Below are positions 37,632-49,468 of a stretch of DNA of 64,000 bases, piece by piece. Within the stretch, counting starts at the first letter, position 1, and each line of letters opens with the position of its first letter. A program made the translations under genes and the position numbers. Below the pieces are notes generated by a model. It saw nothing but the letters and a program-made list of their open reading frames with translations, did no database searches and had not been told where the DNA came from. Source of the DNA: Methylobacterium radiotolerans JCM 2831 (GTDB taxonomy: Bacteria; Pseudomonadota; Alphaproteobacteria; Rhizobiales; Beijerinckiaceae); assembly GCF_000019725.1 (NCBI RefSeq), contig NC_010505.1:1054001-1118000 (forward strand), in the 5' to 3' direction.

Positions 37632-38617
37632 CGTGTCGCTCCCGGCGGCGTCGCGTCCGCGGCCTTGCCGGAGGCCGGGCCCGCGTAGGATTTCAGGAAA
37701 TCGATCAGCGTGCCGAGCTCGTCCGCCGGGATCCGGCCGGCGAAGCTCGGCATGACCTGCTTGCCCCCGCCGGCGAGCCGATCGCCGTTCGGGTTCAGGA
37801 TCTTCTCGCGCAGCCATCCGTCATCGGCCGTGACGGTGCGGCCGTCGGCGAGCGTCACTTGGCTGCCGTAGAGGCCGGCGAGGCTCGGCGCCTTCACGGG
37901 GGAGCCGGGCTCGTGGCAGCCGGCGCAGCCATAGGCCTCGTAGAGGGCGCGACCGGCCGCGACCTTGCCCTGCTGCGCGCCCGCGTGGGTCAGCCAGTCC
38001 TGGTAGTCGCCGGGGTTCATGAAGGTGACCTCACCGCCCATCACGGAATGGTCGGTGCCGCAATATTCCGAGCAGTAGAGGTGGTAGGTGCCAACCTTGT
38101 CGGCCTTGAACCACAGGTCGGTATAGCGGTCGGGCAGGGCCGCCACCTGCATCCGCACGGCCGGCAGGTAGAGGGCGTGGATCACGTCCTGGCTGATGAT
38201 ATGCAGGCGGATCGGCTGGCCGATCGGCAGGTGCAGGTTGTTGATCTCGGACTGGCCCGTCGGGTGCTGGAACTTCCACATCCACTGCCGGCCGATCGCC
38301 TCGACCACCATGGCGTCGGGGGGCGGGTTCTTCGACTGGATGAACAGCCGCGCGCCCCAGACGAAGAAGATCAGCGTCAGCAGGAACGGGATCAGCATCC
38401 AGCTGATCTCGATGAGGTTCGAGCGGATGCCCGAGGGGCTCCGGTCCGCCTCGGAGCCCTCGCGGTAGCGCAGGGCGAAGTAGGTGATCGCCACGAAGAC
38501 CGGCACGGTCAGCAGCAGCGTCAGGACCGTGAAGGCCAGGATGAGCAGGTCGGTCTCGCTCGCGGTGGCGGAGACCGCGGCGGGCCAGAGCTGGAGGGAA
38601 TCGTGGCTCGGCGTCAT
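37628..38617 (-). CDS. coxB: Cytochrome c oxidase subunit II fused to cytochrome c (caa3 type)
   Basis: Electron entry subunit, 329 residues. Two N-terminal helices ([40 protein letters not shown]). The CuA cupredoxin has its ligands in [12 protein letters not shown] (Cys182, Cys186, His190, Met193) and an upstream His in [11 protein letters not shown]-terminal cytochrome c domain has haem motif CAGCH at 231-235 and a Met ligand near [10 protein letters not shown]. The fused haem makes this a caa3 oxidase that can take electrons directly from ActE/ActA without soluble cytochrome c. Starts from ATG 38617, four bases into the previous gene. Confidence 0.95.
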
Positions 38618-39102
38618 CGCGCAGCGGGCTCCGCCGGTTCGAGAGAGCGGCCGACGGTCAGGTCCATGGCGCGCCCGATCGGGATGCGGGCGCGGGTGCG
38701 GGCCTCGTCCCGGTAACCGTAGCCGGAGAGGTGCGCCGCGGCCGCCGCCCGCTCGCGGTCGAGATCGGCGAAAGGATCGGCCTGCAGGTTCGGCGGCGGC
38801 GGCGCCAGCCGCGTCGTCTGCTGCGCCGTCAGGGCAGGGAGCGCCCGCCGCTGGCTCGCCGCGAAGGTGCTCATCAGCCAGACCATCGTGCCGACGACCG
38901 CCAGCGCCGTCAGCGCGAGGCCCGCCATCACCAGCACGGTGTTGCGGACGTTGACGTCGCTGGTCTCGTGCCCGGGATCGTCGGGATCGCGCTGGGAATT
39001 GGCCGCCGGGCGCGGCGGCCGCCCGTTCAGGAGGCCGGTGCCGCGCAGGGTCAGCCCCGCCAGGATCGCCGGGATCAGGCCGGCGGGTCCGTCCGCGCTC
39101 AC
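38614..39102 (-). CDS. Small membrane protein of the alternative-complex-III/caa3 operon
   Basis: 162 residues from a GTG that overlaps the actF stop (GTGA). A 50-residue polar N-terminus, one helix (RNTVLVMAGLALTALAVVGT), then a periplasmic part with PPPPNLQADPFADLDRER, AHLSGYGYRDEARTRARIPI and GRAMDLTVGR. The LNSYGW...RIPIxxAMDL pattern recurs, in my recollection, in short proteins encoded next to haem-copper oxidase genes of other bacteria, but I know no function. It could be an assembly factor or a minor subunit. Confidence 0.75.
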   Translation of the reverse strand: MSADGPAGLIPAILAGLTLRGTGLLNGRPPRPAANSQRDPDDPGHETSDVNVRNTVLVMAGLALTALAVVGTMVWLMSTFAASQRRALPALTAQQTTRLAPPPPNLQADPFADLDRERAAAAAHLSGYGYRDEARTRARIPIGRAMDLTVGRSLEPAEPAAR

Positions 39103-40160
39103 GCCGGCCTCCCGGCGCGGCGGGCGTCGGAGGCCGCTTGATCGGCGCGCGGACGCATCAGCGGGCGCAGCGCGGCCGCGAGGCAGGCCACGGCGCCGGC
39201 GGCCAGCACGTCGCTCGGCCGGAGGACGAAGCGGTCGCGCACCGCCGGGGTGATCAGCCAGAACATCTCCAGGGCGTGGACGGCGAGCGCCGCGCCGGCC
39301 AGGATCCGGGTGGTCGGGCGCCCGGGCCGGAGGGTCGCGAGGCCGGCCAGCACCACCACCGCGCCGGCCACGATCGCCAGCGCCCGCCCGACCCAGCCGC
39401 CGCGGGCGAAGTACCACGCCACCTCGGGCGGCAGGTTGGCCGACCAGACGATCAGGAACTGCACGAAGTGCAGGTAGGCCCAGAGGCCGAGGAGCACCAC
39501 GAGGGGCACCAGCCGGCCTCGTCCGGGAGCCGTGCGACCGCGGCCCACGGGCTCCGGCTCCTCCCAGGCCAGCAGGATCGCCGCCGCGAAGGCGAGGCCG
39601 CTCCACGCCGTCATGACCAGGAGGCCCAAGAGGGTCGAGTCGAGCCGCGGATCCAGGGAGGCGACGACGTCGGTGACGAACAGCGTGCCGACGACCGCGT
39701 GCAGCCCCACCGCCGGCACGGTCCGCCCCTCGCCGGGCGCGTCGAACGGCTTGGCGAAGCGCAGCGCCAGCCAGATCCAGGCCGCGAGGTAGACGATCAC
39801 CCGGACCGCGAAGAACGGCACCGTGAACCACAGGGCGGCCAGGGGCGTTCGCGCCGGGGCGCTCACCCAGGGATAGAGCAGGGGCGCGGCGGCCAGGAGC
39901 GGCAGCGCCAGCACGGCCGCGACCGGCATCAGCGCCGTCAGCCGGCGCAGACCCGCCAGCATCTCGATGCCGCCGCGCGCGCGGACCCGCTCGCCGAAGC
40001 GCTCGGCGACGATGACCACCGGCAGGGCACCGACCGGCAGGGCGAGGAGGACCAGCCACGCCGCGAGATACGAGGCCGCGGCTCCGCGCCAGCCGCCCGC
40101 GGTCAGGCAGACGGCCAGGAGGACAAGGCCGGCGAGGCCGAGCAGGGCGGGGCGCCTCAC
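39099..40160 (-). CDS. actF: Alternative complex III membrane subunit ActF
   Basis: About ten hydrophobic helices in 353 residues, starting from a GTG at 40160 that overlaps the actE stop. In the Act complex ActF is an NrfD/PsrC-like quinol-site relative of ActC. Features here: a Gly/Ala-rich N-terminal helix pair, VTDVVASLDPRLDSTLLGLL, WAYLHFVQFLIVWSANLPPE and the last helix pair around HALEMFWLITPA. FAQFLIVWSANLPxE is a strong ActF signature. Position between actE and the cox genes confirms the call. Confidence 0.92.
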   Translation of the reverse strand: MRRPALLGLAGLVLLAVCLTAGGWRGAAASYLAAWLVLLALPVGALPVVIVAERFGERVRARGGIEMLAGLRRLTALMPVAAVLALPLLAAAPLLYPWVSAPARTPLAALWFTVPFFAVRVIVYLAAWIWLALRFAKPFDAPGEGRTVPAVGLHAVVGTLFVTDVVASLDPRLDSTLLGLLVMTAWSGLAFAAAILLAWEEPEPVGRGRTAPGRGRLVPLVVLLGLWAYLHFVQFLIVWSANLPPEVAWYFARGGWVGRALAIVAGAVVVLAGLATLRPGRPTTRILAGAALAVHALEMFWLITPAVRDRFVLRPSDVLAAGAVACLAAALRPLMRPRADQAASDARRAGRPA

Positions 40161-40687
40161 GGCGTCGCCTCCAGCCGCGCGCGATCCTCCGCCGGCAGGC
40201 TCGCCACCGGGGCGTCCTGGCTGAGCTGGAGGGCGCGGACATAGGCGACGATCGCCCAGCGGTCGGCGGAGGGGATCATCTGGGCCATGCCGAACATCGC
40301 CTTCCGGCCGTTCGAGATCGCGTCGTAGAGCTCGGACGCGGAGGCCGCGCGCACGGGCCCGGCGGTGAGGTCGCCGGCGTGCGGGAAGCCCCGGGCCACG
40401 ATCATCCCGGCGCCGCGGCCGTCCTGCCCGTGGCAGGGTGTGCAGAACACACCGTAGCGTTCGCGGCCCTGGTCGAGCAGCGCCCGGCTGATCGTCTGCG
40501 GCTGCGGCGCCGCGCGGGCCGGATCGCTCCGCGGCACGGTGCCGGCCACCGGCTGGCGCATGGTGATCTCGCGGGGAAAGAACGGGTTCCTGTCCCAGGT
40601 CTTGGCCCGGGCCTGATCGGCCATGTCGGCCTCGCCGCAGGCCGCGAGGGGCGCGAGAGCCAGGCAGGCGAGGAGGGCGCGCCTCAT
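40157..40687 (-). CDS. actE: Alternative complex III monohaem cytochrome ActE
   Basis: Periplasmic lipoprotein cytochrome c, 176 residues. Lipobox LAAC (Cys about 17) after a short signal MRRALLACLALAPLAAC. The haem motif CTPCHG lies near residue 82 in RYGVFCTPCHGQDGRGAGM, and the Met ligand is probably in KAMFGMAQMIP. Carries electrons between ActA/ActB and the caa3 oxidase. ATG at 40687 overlaps the actCD stop. Confidence 0.93.
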   Translation of the reverse strand: MRRALLACLALAPLAACGEADMADQARAKTWDRNPFFPREITMRQPVAGTVPRSDPARAAPQPQTISRALLDQGRERYGVFCTPCHGQDGRGAGMIVARGFPHAGDLTAGPVRAASASELYDAISNGRKAMFGMAQMIPSADRWAIVAYVRALQLSQDAPVASLPAEDRARLEATP

Positions 40688-42708
40688 CGCGGGATCCGCC
40701 GGATCTCGAGGGGGCGGCCGGCCTCGGCCGGCAGGGACGCGAGCCGCCGCTCGATCCGGCCCGCGTCGAACCGGTCGCCGCGCGCCTCCGCGGAGAGGAA
40801 GAACCGGTCCTCCGAGGCCCGCAGGAAGCCCGGGATGTTGAAGGCCGGGTGGTTCAGGCGGGGCAGGCGGTTGAGCACGAGGAGCGCGAGGTGGATCGCC
40901 ACGCAGCCCGCCATCATCGCGAAGGAGACGCTCGGGACCACGAAGGAGGGCCAGGACAGGCGCGGGCGTCCGCCGATCAGGAACACGTAGTCGTAGGCCG
41001 TGGCGTAGACGCACATGGCGAAGAAGCCGAAGCCGCCGAGCAGGGCGCCGCCGAGGGCGTAGGGCAGGATCGAGCGCCCCTCCAGGCCCAGGGGCCGCAG
41101 GGTGCGGGGCATCGGCACCGGGCCGTGCCCGTCGAGATGGACCTGATCCGGGCCGAGCCCGGAAACCGCCTGGAGGGCGGCCGCGAGGTCGCCCTGGCTC
41201 GCGAAGGTCGCCGACACGCCCCACAGGGGCGCGGTGACCGGGTTCTCCTCCGGGCGGCCCGTGGCCCGGGACGCGGCCGCGCGGGCGGCCTCCTGGGCGG
41301 CCGGCGACACCGTCAGGGCGAGGCGGCGGCTCTCGACGATCGAGACGGCCGGCAGGTAGCGCAGGAACAGGAGCAGCAGGGTCAGGAACAGCCCGATCGA
41401 GCCCGCGAAGGTGGCGATGCCCCAGACGTCGGTCGTGTAGGGCAGCCTCGAGGAGGGCAGGAAGTCCTGGGTCAGGGTGACGACCAGGACCATGACGTGG
41501 TCGGCGTAGGCGCCGATGGCCACGAGGAGGCCGACCGTCGCAAGCGCCAGCGGCGCCGTGCGGGCCCGGGCCGACCACAGGATCTGGGCGGGTAGGACGA
41601 GGCACAGGACCGCCGTCCAGGACACGAGGGCGTGGTCGCCGGTCATGCGCCGGACCAGGACGCCGCGCCCCTCGGCGTCGCCGTTGAGGAACGTGTCGAA
41701 GTACTCGGCCGCGTAGCAGTAGGCGCTGGCGCAGCCGAGGCAGAGCAGCAGCCGCCCGAGCACGTCGAGGTGGCGGTCGGTCACCAGGGCGTCGAGGCCG
41801 TAGACGCGGCGGATCAGCATCACGATCACCGCCGTGACGCCGACGCCGGAATAGACCGCGTTGACCAGGAAGCTCACCGGCAGCAGCGTGCTGTGCCAGC
41901 CGGGCATCAGCGAGCCCGCCAGCATCACCGAGGCCCCGGTCTGGACCGAGACAACCAGCAGCACGCCGAGCAGCGCCACCGTCCGGTAGGCCTGGACCCA
42001 GATCTGCCAGTGTGCCGCCGAGCCGCGCCAGCCCGAGGCGAGGATGCCGTAGACCTGCGCGCGCAGGACGGCGAGCTTCCGGGTCGGCGCCTTCGCCTCC
42101 AGCTGGCGCATCGCCTCCAGGTGCGCCCGGTCGCGCAGCGTCGCGAGGTCCGGCAGCAGGCCGATGAACCAGAGGCTCACGCAGATCACCAGGAAGGACA
42201 CGATGTCGATCGCGTCCCAGAGGAGCGGCGAGCGGAATTGCGGCCAGAGATCGTAGGTGTTGGGGTAGGGCAGGTTCCAGAAGAAGAACCACGGCCGCCC
42301 GAGATGGATGATCGGGTAGAGCCCGGCGGCCGCCGTGGCCAGCAGCGCCAGGGTCTCGGCGACGCGGTTCACCGCCCCGCGCCACTCCGCGCCGAGGAGG
42401 AGCAGGATCGCCGAGACCAGCAGGCTGCCGGACGCGACGCCGATCCACCAGTCGTAGCTCGCGATGTCGAGCGCCCAGACGACGGCGTTGTTGTTCGCCC
42501 AGATGCCGGGGCCGGCGTAGAGCAGGTAGCCGAGGGTGAGGAGGAACAGGCCGAGGAGCGTGGCCGCCCCCGCGAAGGCGATCCACCAGCGCCGGTTGCC
42601 CGGATGGGTCAGCGGGATCGCCGTGACCGCGCCGCCGATCCCCTGGAGGGTCTCGTCGGGCCGGATCAGGGATCCGGGCTGCGTGCCGCCGGAGAGGGCG
42701 CCGGACAT
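40684..42708 (-). CDS. actCD: Alternative complex III ActC-ActD fusion protein
   Basis: 674 residues. The first 480 are ActC, an NrfD/PsrC-like ten-helix quinol-oxidising subunit: WALDIASYDWWIGVASGSLL, RPWFFFWNLPYPNT, SVQTGASVMLAGSLMPGWHS, LVVTLTQDFLPSSRL. From about residue 490 comes complete ActD. It starts with LWGVSATFASQGDLAAALQA and has two helices (LPYALGGALLGGFGFFAMCV; VVPSVSFAMMAGCVAIHLAL). It ends with HPAFNIPGFLRASEDRFFLS and a small C-terminal domain. ActC and ActD are usually separate genes. A 25-residue Ala/Arg-rich linker ([19 protein letters not shown]) joins them with no stop or frameshift. Both halves keep their signatures, so this looks like a functional fusion. Confidence 0.93.
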   Translation of the reverse strand: MSGALSGGTQPGSLIRPDETLQGIGGAVTAIPLTHPGNRRWWIAFAGAATLLGLFLLTLGYLLYAGPGIWANNNAVVWALDIASYDWWIGVASGSLLVSAILLLLGAEWRGAVNRVAETLALLATAAAGLYPIIHLGRPWFFFWNLPYPNTYDLWPQFRSPLLWDAIDIVSFLVICVSLWFIGLLPDLATLRDRAHLEAMRQLEAKAPTRKLAVLRAQVYGILASGWRGSAAHWQIWVQAYRTVALLGVLLVVSVQTGASVMLAGSLMPGWHSTLLPVSFLVNAVYSGVGVTAVIVMLIRRVYGLDALVTDRHLDVLGRLLLCLGCASAYCYAAEYFDTFLNGDAEGRGVLVRRMTGDHALVSWTAVLCLVLPAQILWSARARTAPLALATVGLLVAIGAYADHVMVLVVTLTQDFLPSSRLPYTTDVWGIATFAGSIGLFLTLLLLFLRYLPAVSIVESRRLALTVSPAAQEAARAAASRATGRPEENPVTAPLWGVSATFASQGDLAAALQAVSGLGPDQVHLDGHGPVPMPRTLRPLGLEGRSILPYALGGALLGGFGFFAMCVYATAYDYVFLIGGRPRLSWPSFVVPSVSFAMMAGCVAIHLALLVLNRLPRLNHPAFNIPGFLRASEDRFFLSAEARGDRFDAGRIERRLASLPAEAGRPLEIRRIPR

Positions 42709-42710
42709 GC

Positions 42711-45679
<2,969 letters not shown>

Positions 45680-45683
<4 letters not shown>

Positions 45684-46339
45684 CGGTGGCAGATCCCGCA
45701 TTCGGTCAGCCGCTCCCCGCCGCGGATATGGTACTGGGCCACGAGCTTCGGGCCCAGGGTCGCCTGGTCGGACGGCGGCTTCCAGGTCATGTTCCAGACC
45801 TGATCCGGCGTGCGGACGTATTTCTCCGGGGCCCGGTGGCAGTCGAGGCAGAACTGCATCTCGAAGGCGTTGGCCCGGTAGGTCATCTGCATCGACGTGA
45901 CGTCGCCGTGGCAGGTCGAGCAGCCGATCCCCTTCGTCACGTGGACCGAGTGGTTGTAGTAGACGTATTGCGGCAGCTTGTTCAGCCGCTTCCACTCCAG
46001 CGGCTTGTCCTGCGCGTAGCTGTCGCGCACCGGCTTGAGCATCTCGGAGCCGGTCCAGATCTGCGAGTGGCAGGTCATGCAGGTGTGGGTCGGCGGGATC
46101 CCGGCGGTGGCCTCCCGGTCGACCGTGGTGTGGCAGTAGCGGCACTGGATGCCGAGCTCGCCGGAATGGTGCTTGTGGCTGAACGGCAGCGGCTGCGCCG
46201 GCGCGATCCCGACGCCCGTGACGTAGTTCGAGCGCACGATCCCGGCCGCCAGGACCGGGAGACCCACCAGGCAGGCGACGCCGGTCATCAGGGCGAGGCG
46301 GTAGAGCGCGTCGGCCCCGGGAGTGAACAGCTGCGCCAT
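45680..46339 (-). CDS. actA: Alternative complex III pentahaem cytochrome ActA
   Basis: First gene of the operon; 219 residues. One N-terminal membrane helix (LALMTGVACLVGLPVLAAGI) anchors a periplasmic domain with five CxxCH haem sites: CRYCH 66-70, CMTCH 87-91, CSTCH 140-144, CLDCH 164-168, CGICH 214-218. Five sites is the standard ActA count. SHKHHSGELGIQCRYCH and NHSVHVTKGIGCSTCH are typical surrounding texts. Collects electrons from ActB. Confidence 0.95.
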
Positions 46340-46740
46340 CAGGCCGGCCCGCGCCTGGCGAGGGCCGTGAGATGGCGCTCGGTCGTCTCAGCCCCTCGCC
46401 GCAAGCCTCGCCTCACCCTCTGGTCCCGGTCGACATCGTGCGGCGCGCCGGACGCCCGCGCGAAGGGAACCGGGGCGCCTGCGGCGTCGCGGACCCGAGC
46501 CTCGCGGAACCGAGCCCCGGCGGCGCCGCGCCCCATCGTGCCCGATGGTTTTAACGCTGGAGCGCTTCCAAACCAGGGCCACGACCGGAAACAGGCCGGC
46601 CGACATGTCGCAGCGGCCCACGGCAGGGCTGGCCGAGGCCTGCGACAGGCCCCGCCACATCTGCCGCGACACTTCCCGTGACCGGCGCGAGAGCCTATTC
46701 CCCCGCGACGGTCCCGACGCCCGATCCTGTCCGGAGACGC
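46340..46740. other. Divergent region upstream of the respiratory operon
   Basis: No supported gene. It should carry the promoter of actA and of the rightward ABC-like gene. TTTTAACGCTGGAGCGCTTC at about 46550-46569 is its only AT-rich patch. An inverted repeat TGTCGCAG (46606-46613) / CTGCGACA (46640-46647), 26 bases apart, is a possible regulator site. Confidence 0.4.
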
Positions 46741-49326
46741 ATGGAATCCGATCCTCTCCTCCTGACGTGGCGCGCCGCGCGGCCCCAGCACACCGTCGCG
46801 GCGGCCCTCGCGGTCGGGATCGGCGCGCCGCTCTGCGCCCTCGCGCTCCTGTGCCTGCGCGACCTGATCGCGGTCCTGCCGCGCGACGAGGCGCCGGTGC
46901 TCCCGTTCCTGCGCGTGGCGGCGCAACTCCCGGGCGGGGAACTGGTGCTCGTTCCCGGCATGCCGATGCGCCCCGCCGAGCTCGAACTCACGGCCTTCCT
47001 GTGCATCGCGGTCTGCGCCCTGGCGCTGGCGGGTGTCGGCTGGTTCGTGGCGCGCCTGTGCTTCAAGGCGCAGAACAAGGCCGGGGACGCCGTCCGCGAG
47101 GGCGTGCTGCAGGCGATCCTCGACGCGCCGGCGGGAGCCCGGGACGAGGCGCGCGGCCTCACCCGGATCGTCGGCGAGGTGCTGGCCCGGGCCGACCGCC
47201 TGCTCGCGGCCGGCATCGTCCTGCCGGCGATGACCCTCGCGGCGCTGATCCTGGCCCTCGGCTTCGCGGCGCTCGCCGCGCCCCGGCTGGTCCCCGCGGC
47301 GGTGATCGGCCTCGCGGCGATCGGCCTCGCCTACGGGCTGGTGCTCGAGCGCGCGCGCGACCGGCAGGAGCTGCGCCTGCGCTCGAGCGCGCGCGCGGAG
47401 GAGAGCCTGAACGACCTCGTCCGGCGGCTGCCCGCCGTGCGCAACCACGGGGCGGCGGCCATCGAGCGCCGGCGCATCGCCGCCCGCGTCGCCGCGATGC
47501 GGACCAATGTCGGGCGGGCCGAGGCGCGGCTGGCCTATGCCCGGGCGCCCGCCCTGGCCCTGGCGGTGATCCTGCCGGCGATCGCCGCCGGCACCGCGCT
47601 CTGGCGCTCGGGGCCGGGCCAGCCGCCCGCGGCGCCGGTGGATCCGGCCGCCCTCGTGGCAGCCGTGGGCGCCTTCGGCCTCGCCGGCTGGCTCGCCGCG
47701 ATCTGCGCGCGGCTCTGGATGGTCCGCAGGTCGGTGCGCCCGCGCCTGCGCGACCTCGCCCGCACCATCGCGGCCCTGGAGGGCCGGCGGGCACGGGCCG
47801 CCCGGACCGGGGCCACTGCCCTGCCGCTGCCCCGGTCCGGGATCCTGGCCACCGAGGGCGTCGGTGCCTTCGACCCGGCCACGGGCGAGCGCCTGACCGG
47901 CGTCGACGTCGCCGTGTCGATGCCGGGCCACGTGGCGATCACGGGCAGCCGCGGCAGCGGCGCCCGCGCGCTGGCGGCGGTGCTGGCCGGGCAAGTCGAG
48001 CCGACGGCCGGGGCCGTCACCTACGCGGGCACGGACCTGCGCGACTTCGACGCCGCCGAGCGCGCCCGGCGGATCGCCTTCACGTCGGGCGAGGCGATCC
48101 TGATGGAGGGGTCCCTCCGCCAGAACCTGCTCTACGGAACCGATCCGGCGACCGCCCCCGACGACATCGCGCTGATCGGCATCAGCCGGCTCACCGGCCT
48201 CGACGGCTTCGTGTACGCCCGCGGTCTGACCGGGCGGCTCGATCCGGCCGCCCAGCCGCGGCTCGCCGCCGCGATCGTCACCGCCCGCCGGACCATGCGG
48301 GTGGCGCTGGCCGCCAAGGGCGCCGAGCGCCTCGTCGAGCCGTTCGATCCCGACCGCTACAACAACCAAGCGAGCATCGGCGAGAACATCCTGTTCGGCG
48401 AGCCGGTGGGCGGCACCTTCGCGCCCCTGCGCTTCGCCCGCCACCCCTACCTGCGGGCCGTCCTGGAGGCCGAGGGGCTGGTCCGCCCGCTCACCGAGAT
48501 CGGCCTGTCGGTCGCCCGCAGCACGGTGGAGATCTTCGCCGACCTGCCCAACGACCACCCCCTGTTCGACGCCTACTCGCTGTTCCAGGCGGCCGAGCGG
48601 GGCTACTTCGAGGATCTCGTGGTGCGCCTGCCCAGCGCGGCGAGCCTGCGCCGGGGGCCGGCGGGCCAGCGCGACCGCACGCGGCTGATCGGCCTCGCGC
48701 TGCGCTACAACGAGTCCCGCCACCGCTTCGGCCTGATCGACGGCCTGTTCGAGGACCGCCTCGTACAGGCGCGTCGGTCCTTCGCCCGGATGCTGCCGCC
48801 CCACCTCGCCGGCGCGGTGGTGTTCCACGACCCCTCGCGGGTCAATCCGGCCGCGAGCCTGGAGGAGAACCTGCTGTTCGGCCGGATCAGTCTCGGCGAG
48901 GCCAATGCCGAGCCGCGGGTGCGCGAGCTGGTGCGCCGGGTGCTGGCCGACGAGGGCCTCGAGGCCTCAGTCTACGGCCTCGGCCTCGACAGCAAGGTCG
49001 AGATCCAGCCCAGCACCGGGGCGCTGGCGGACGGCGCGATCAACGCCCGCGAGCGGGTGGCGATCGAGCTGAGCCGGTGCCTCGCCCGCGACCCCGACAT
49101 CCTCGTGGTGGCGGTCGCGATGGACGAGCGCAAGGCCGAGGGCGCGCGCGAGCGGCTCGCCCAGCTGCGGCAGGCGCGGGCCGGGCGCGGCCTCATCGTC
49201 TGCCTGCCCGAGACGGGCCTCGCGGAGAGCACCGCGCCGTTCGACGCGGTGATCGCCGTGGAGAACAGCGCCGTCGTCGTGCCCGTGCCGGCGGATCCCG
49301 AGCGGGAGCCGGCGCCGACGGCCTGA
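46741..49326 (+). CDS. ABC-exporter-like membrane protein with degenerate ATPase motifs
   Basis: 861 residues. An N-terminal membrane domain (about 1-340) with helices near VAAALAVGIGAPLCALALLC, LTAFLCIAVCALALAGVGWF, LPAMTLAALILALGFAALAA and ALALAVILPAIAAGTALW resembles an ABC exporter domain. The nucleotide-binding part is altered. Walker A reads GSRGSGAR (402-409), so the essential Lys is Ala. The LSGGQ signature is not seen, and the Walker B-like ILVVAVAMDE lies in the last 100 residues. The exporter motif S-x-x-x-N-[IL]-L-[FY]-G occurs three times (SLRQNLLYG, SIGENILFG, SLEENLLFG), suggesting partial internal duplication. It probably does not hydrolyse ATP; role unknown. Start ATG 46741 after GGAG. 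The L,D-transpeptidase gene follows. Confidence 0.75.
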   Translation: MESDPLLLTWRAARPQHTVAAALAVGIGAPLCALALLCLRDLIAVLPRDEAPVLPFLRVAAQLPGGELVLVPGMPMRPAELELTAFLCIAVCALALAGVGWFVARLCFKAQNKAGDAVREGVLQAILDAPAGARDEARGLTRIVGEVLARADRLLAAGIVLPAMTLAALILALGFAALAAPRLVPAAVIGLAAIGLAYGLVLERARDRQELRLRSSARAEESLNDLVRRLPAVRNHGAAAIERRRIAARVAAMRTNVGRAEARLAYARAPALALAVILPAIAAGTALWRSGPGQPPAAPVDPAALVAAVGAFGLAGWLAAICARLWMVRRSVRPRLRDLARTIAALEGRRARAARTGATALPLPRSGILATEGVGAFDPATGERLTGVDVAVSMPGHVAITGSRGSGARALAAVLAGQVEPTAGAVTYAGTDLRDFDAAERARRIAFTSGEAILMEGSLRQNLLYGTDPATAPDDIALIGISRLTGLDGFVYARGLTGRLDPAAQPRLAAAIVTARRTMRVALAAKGAERLVEPFDPDRYNNQASIGENILFGEPVGGTFAPLRFARHPYLRAVLEAEGLVRPLTEIGLSVARSTVEIFADLPNDHPLFDAYSLFQAAERGYFEDLVVRLPSAASLRRGPAGQRDRTRLIGLALRYNESRHRFGLIDGLFEDRLVQARRSFARMLPPHLAGAVVFHDPSRVNPAASLEENLLFGRISLGEANAEPRVRELVRRVLADEGLEASVYGLGLDSKVEIQPSTGALADGAINARERVAIELSRCLARDPDILVVAVAMDERKAEGARERLAQLRQARAGRGLIVCLPETGLAESTAPFDAVIAVENSAVVVPVPADPEREPAPTA

Positions 49327-49468
49327 GGGTGACCGTCGGTTGTCTGGCCGCGCCGTCGCGGCGCCGGATGGACCGGACGCGCAGCCTCACGGCCGCCGCA
49401 ATAATCCGTCAGGTCGCGAGGCCGCGCCCGTCCGGCAGCCATCCCGGCCGATCCAGCGCGGACGGTTC

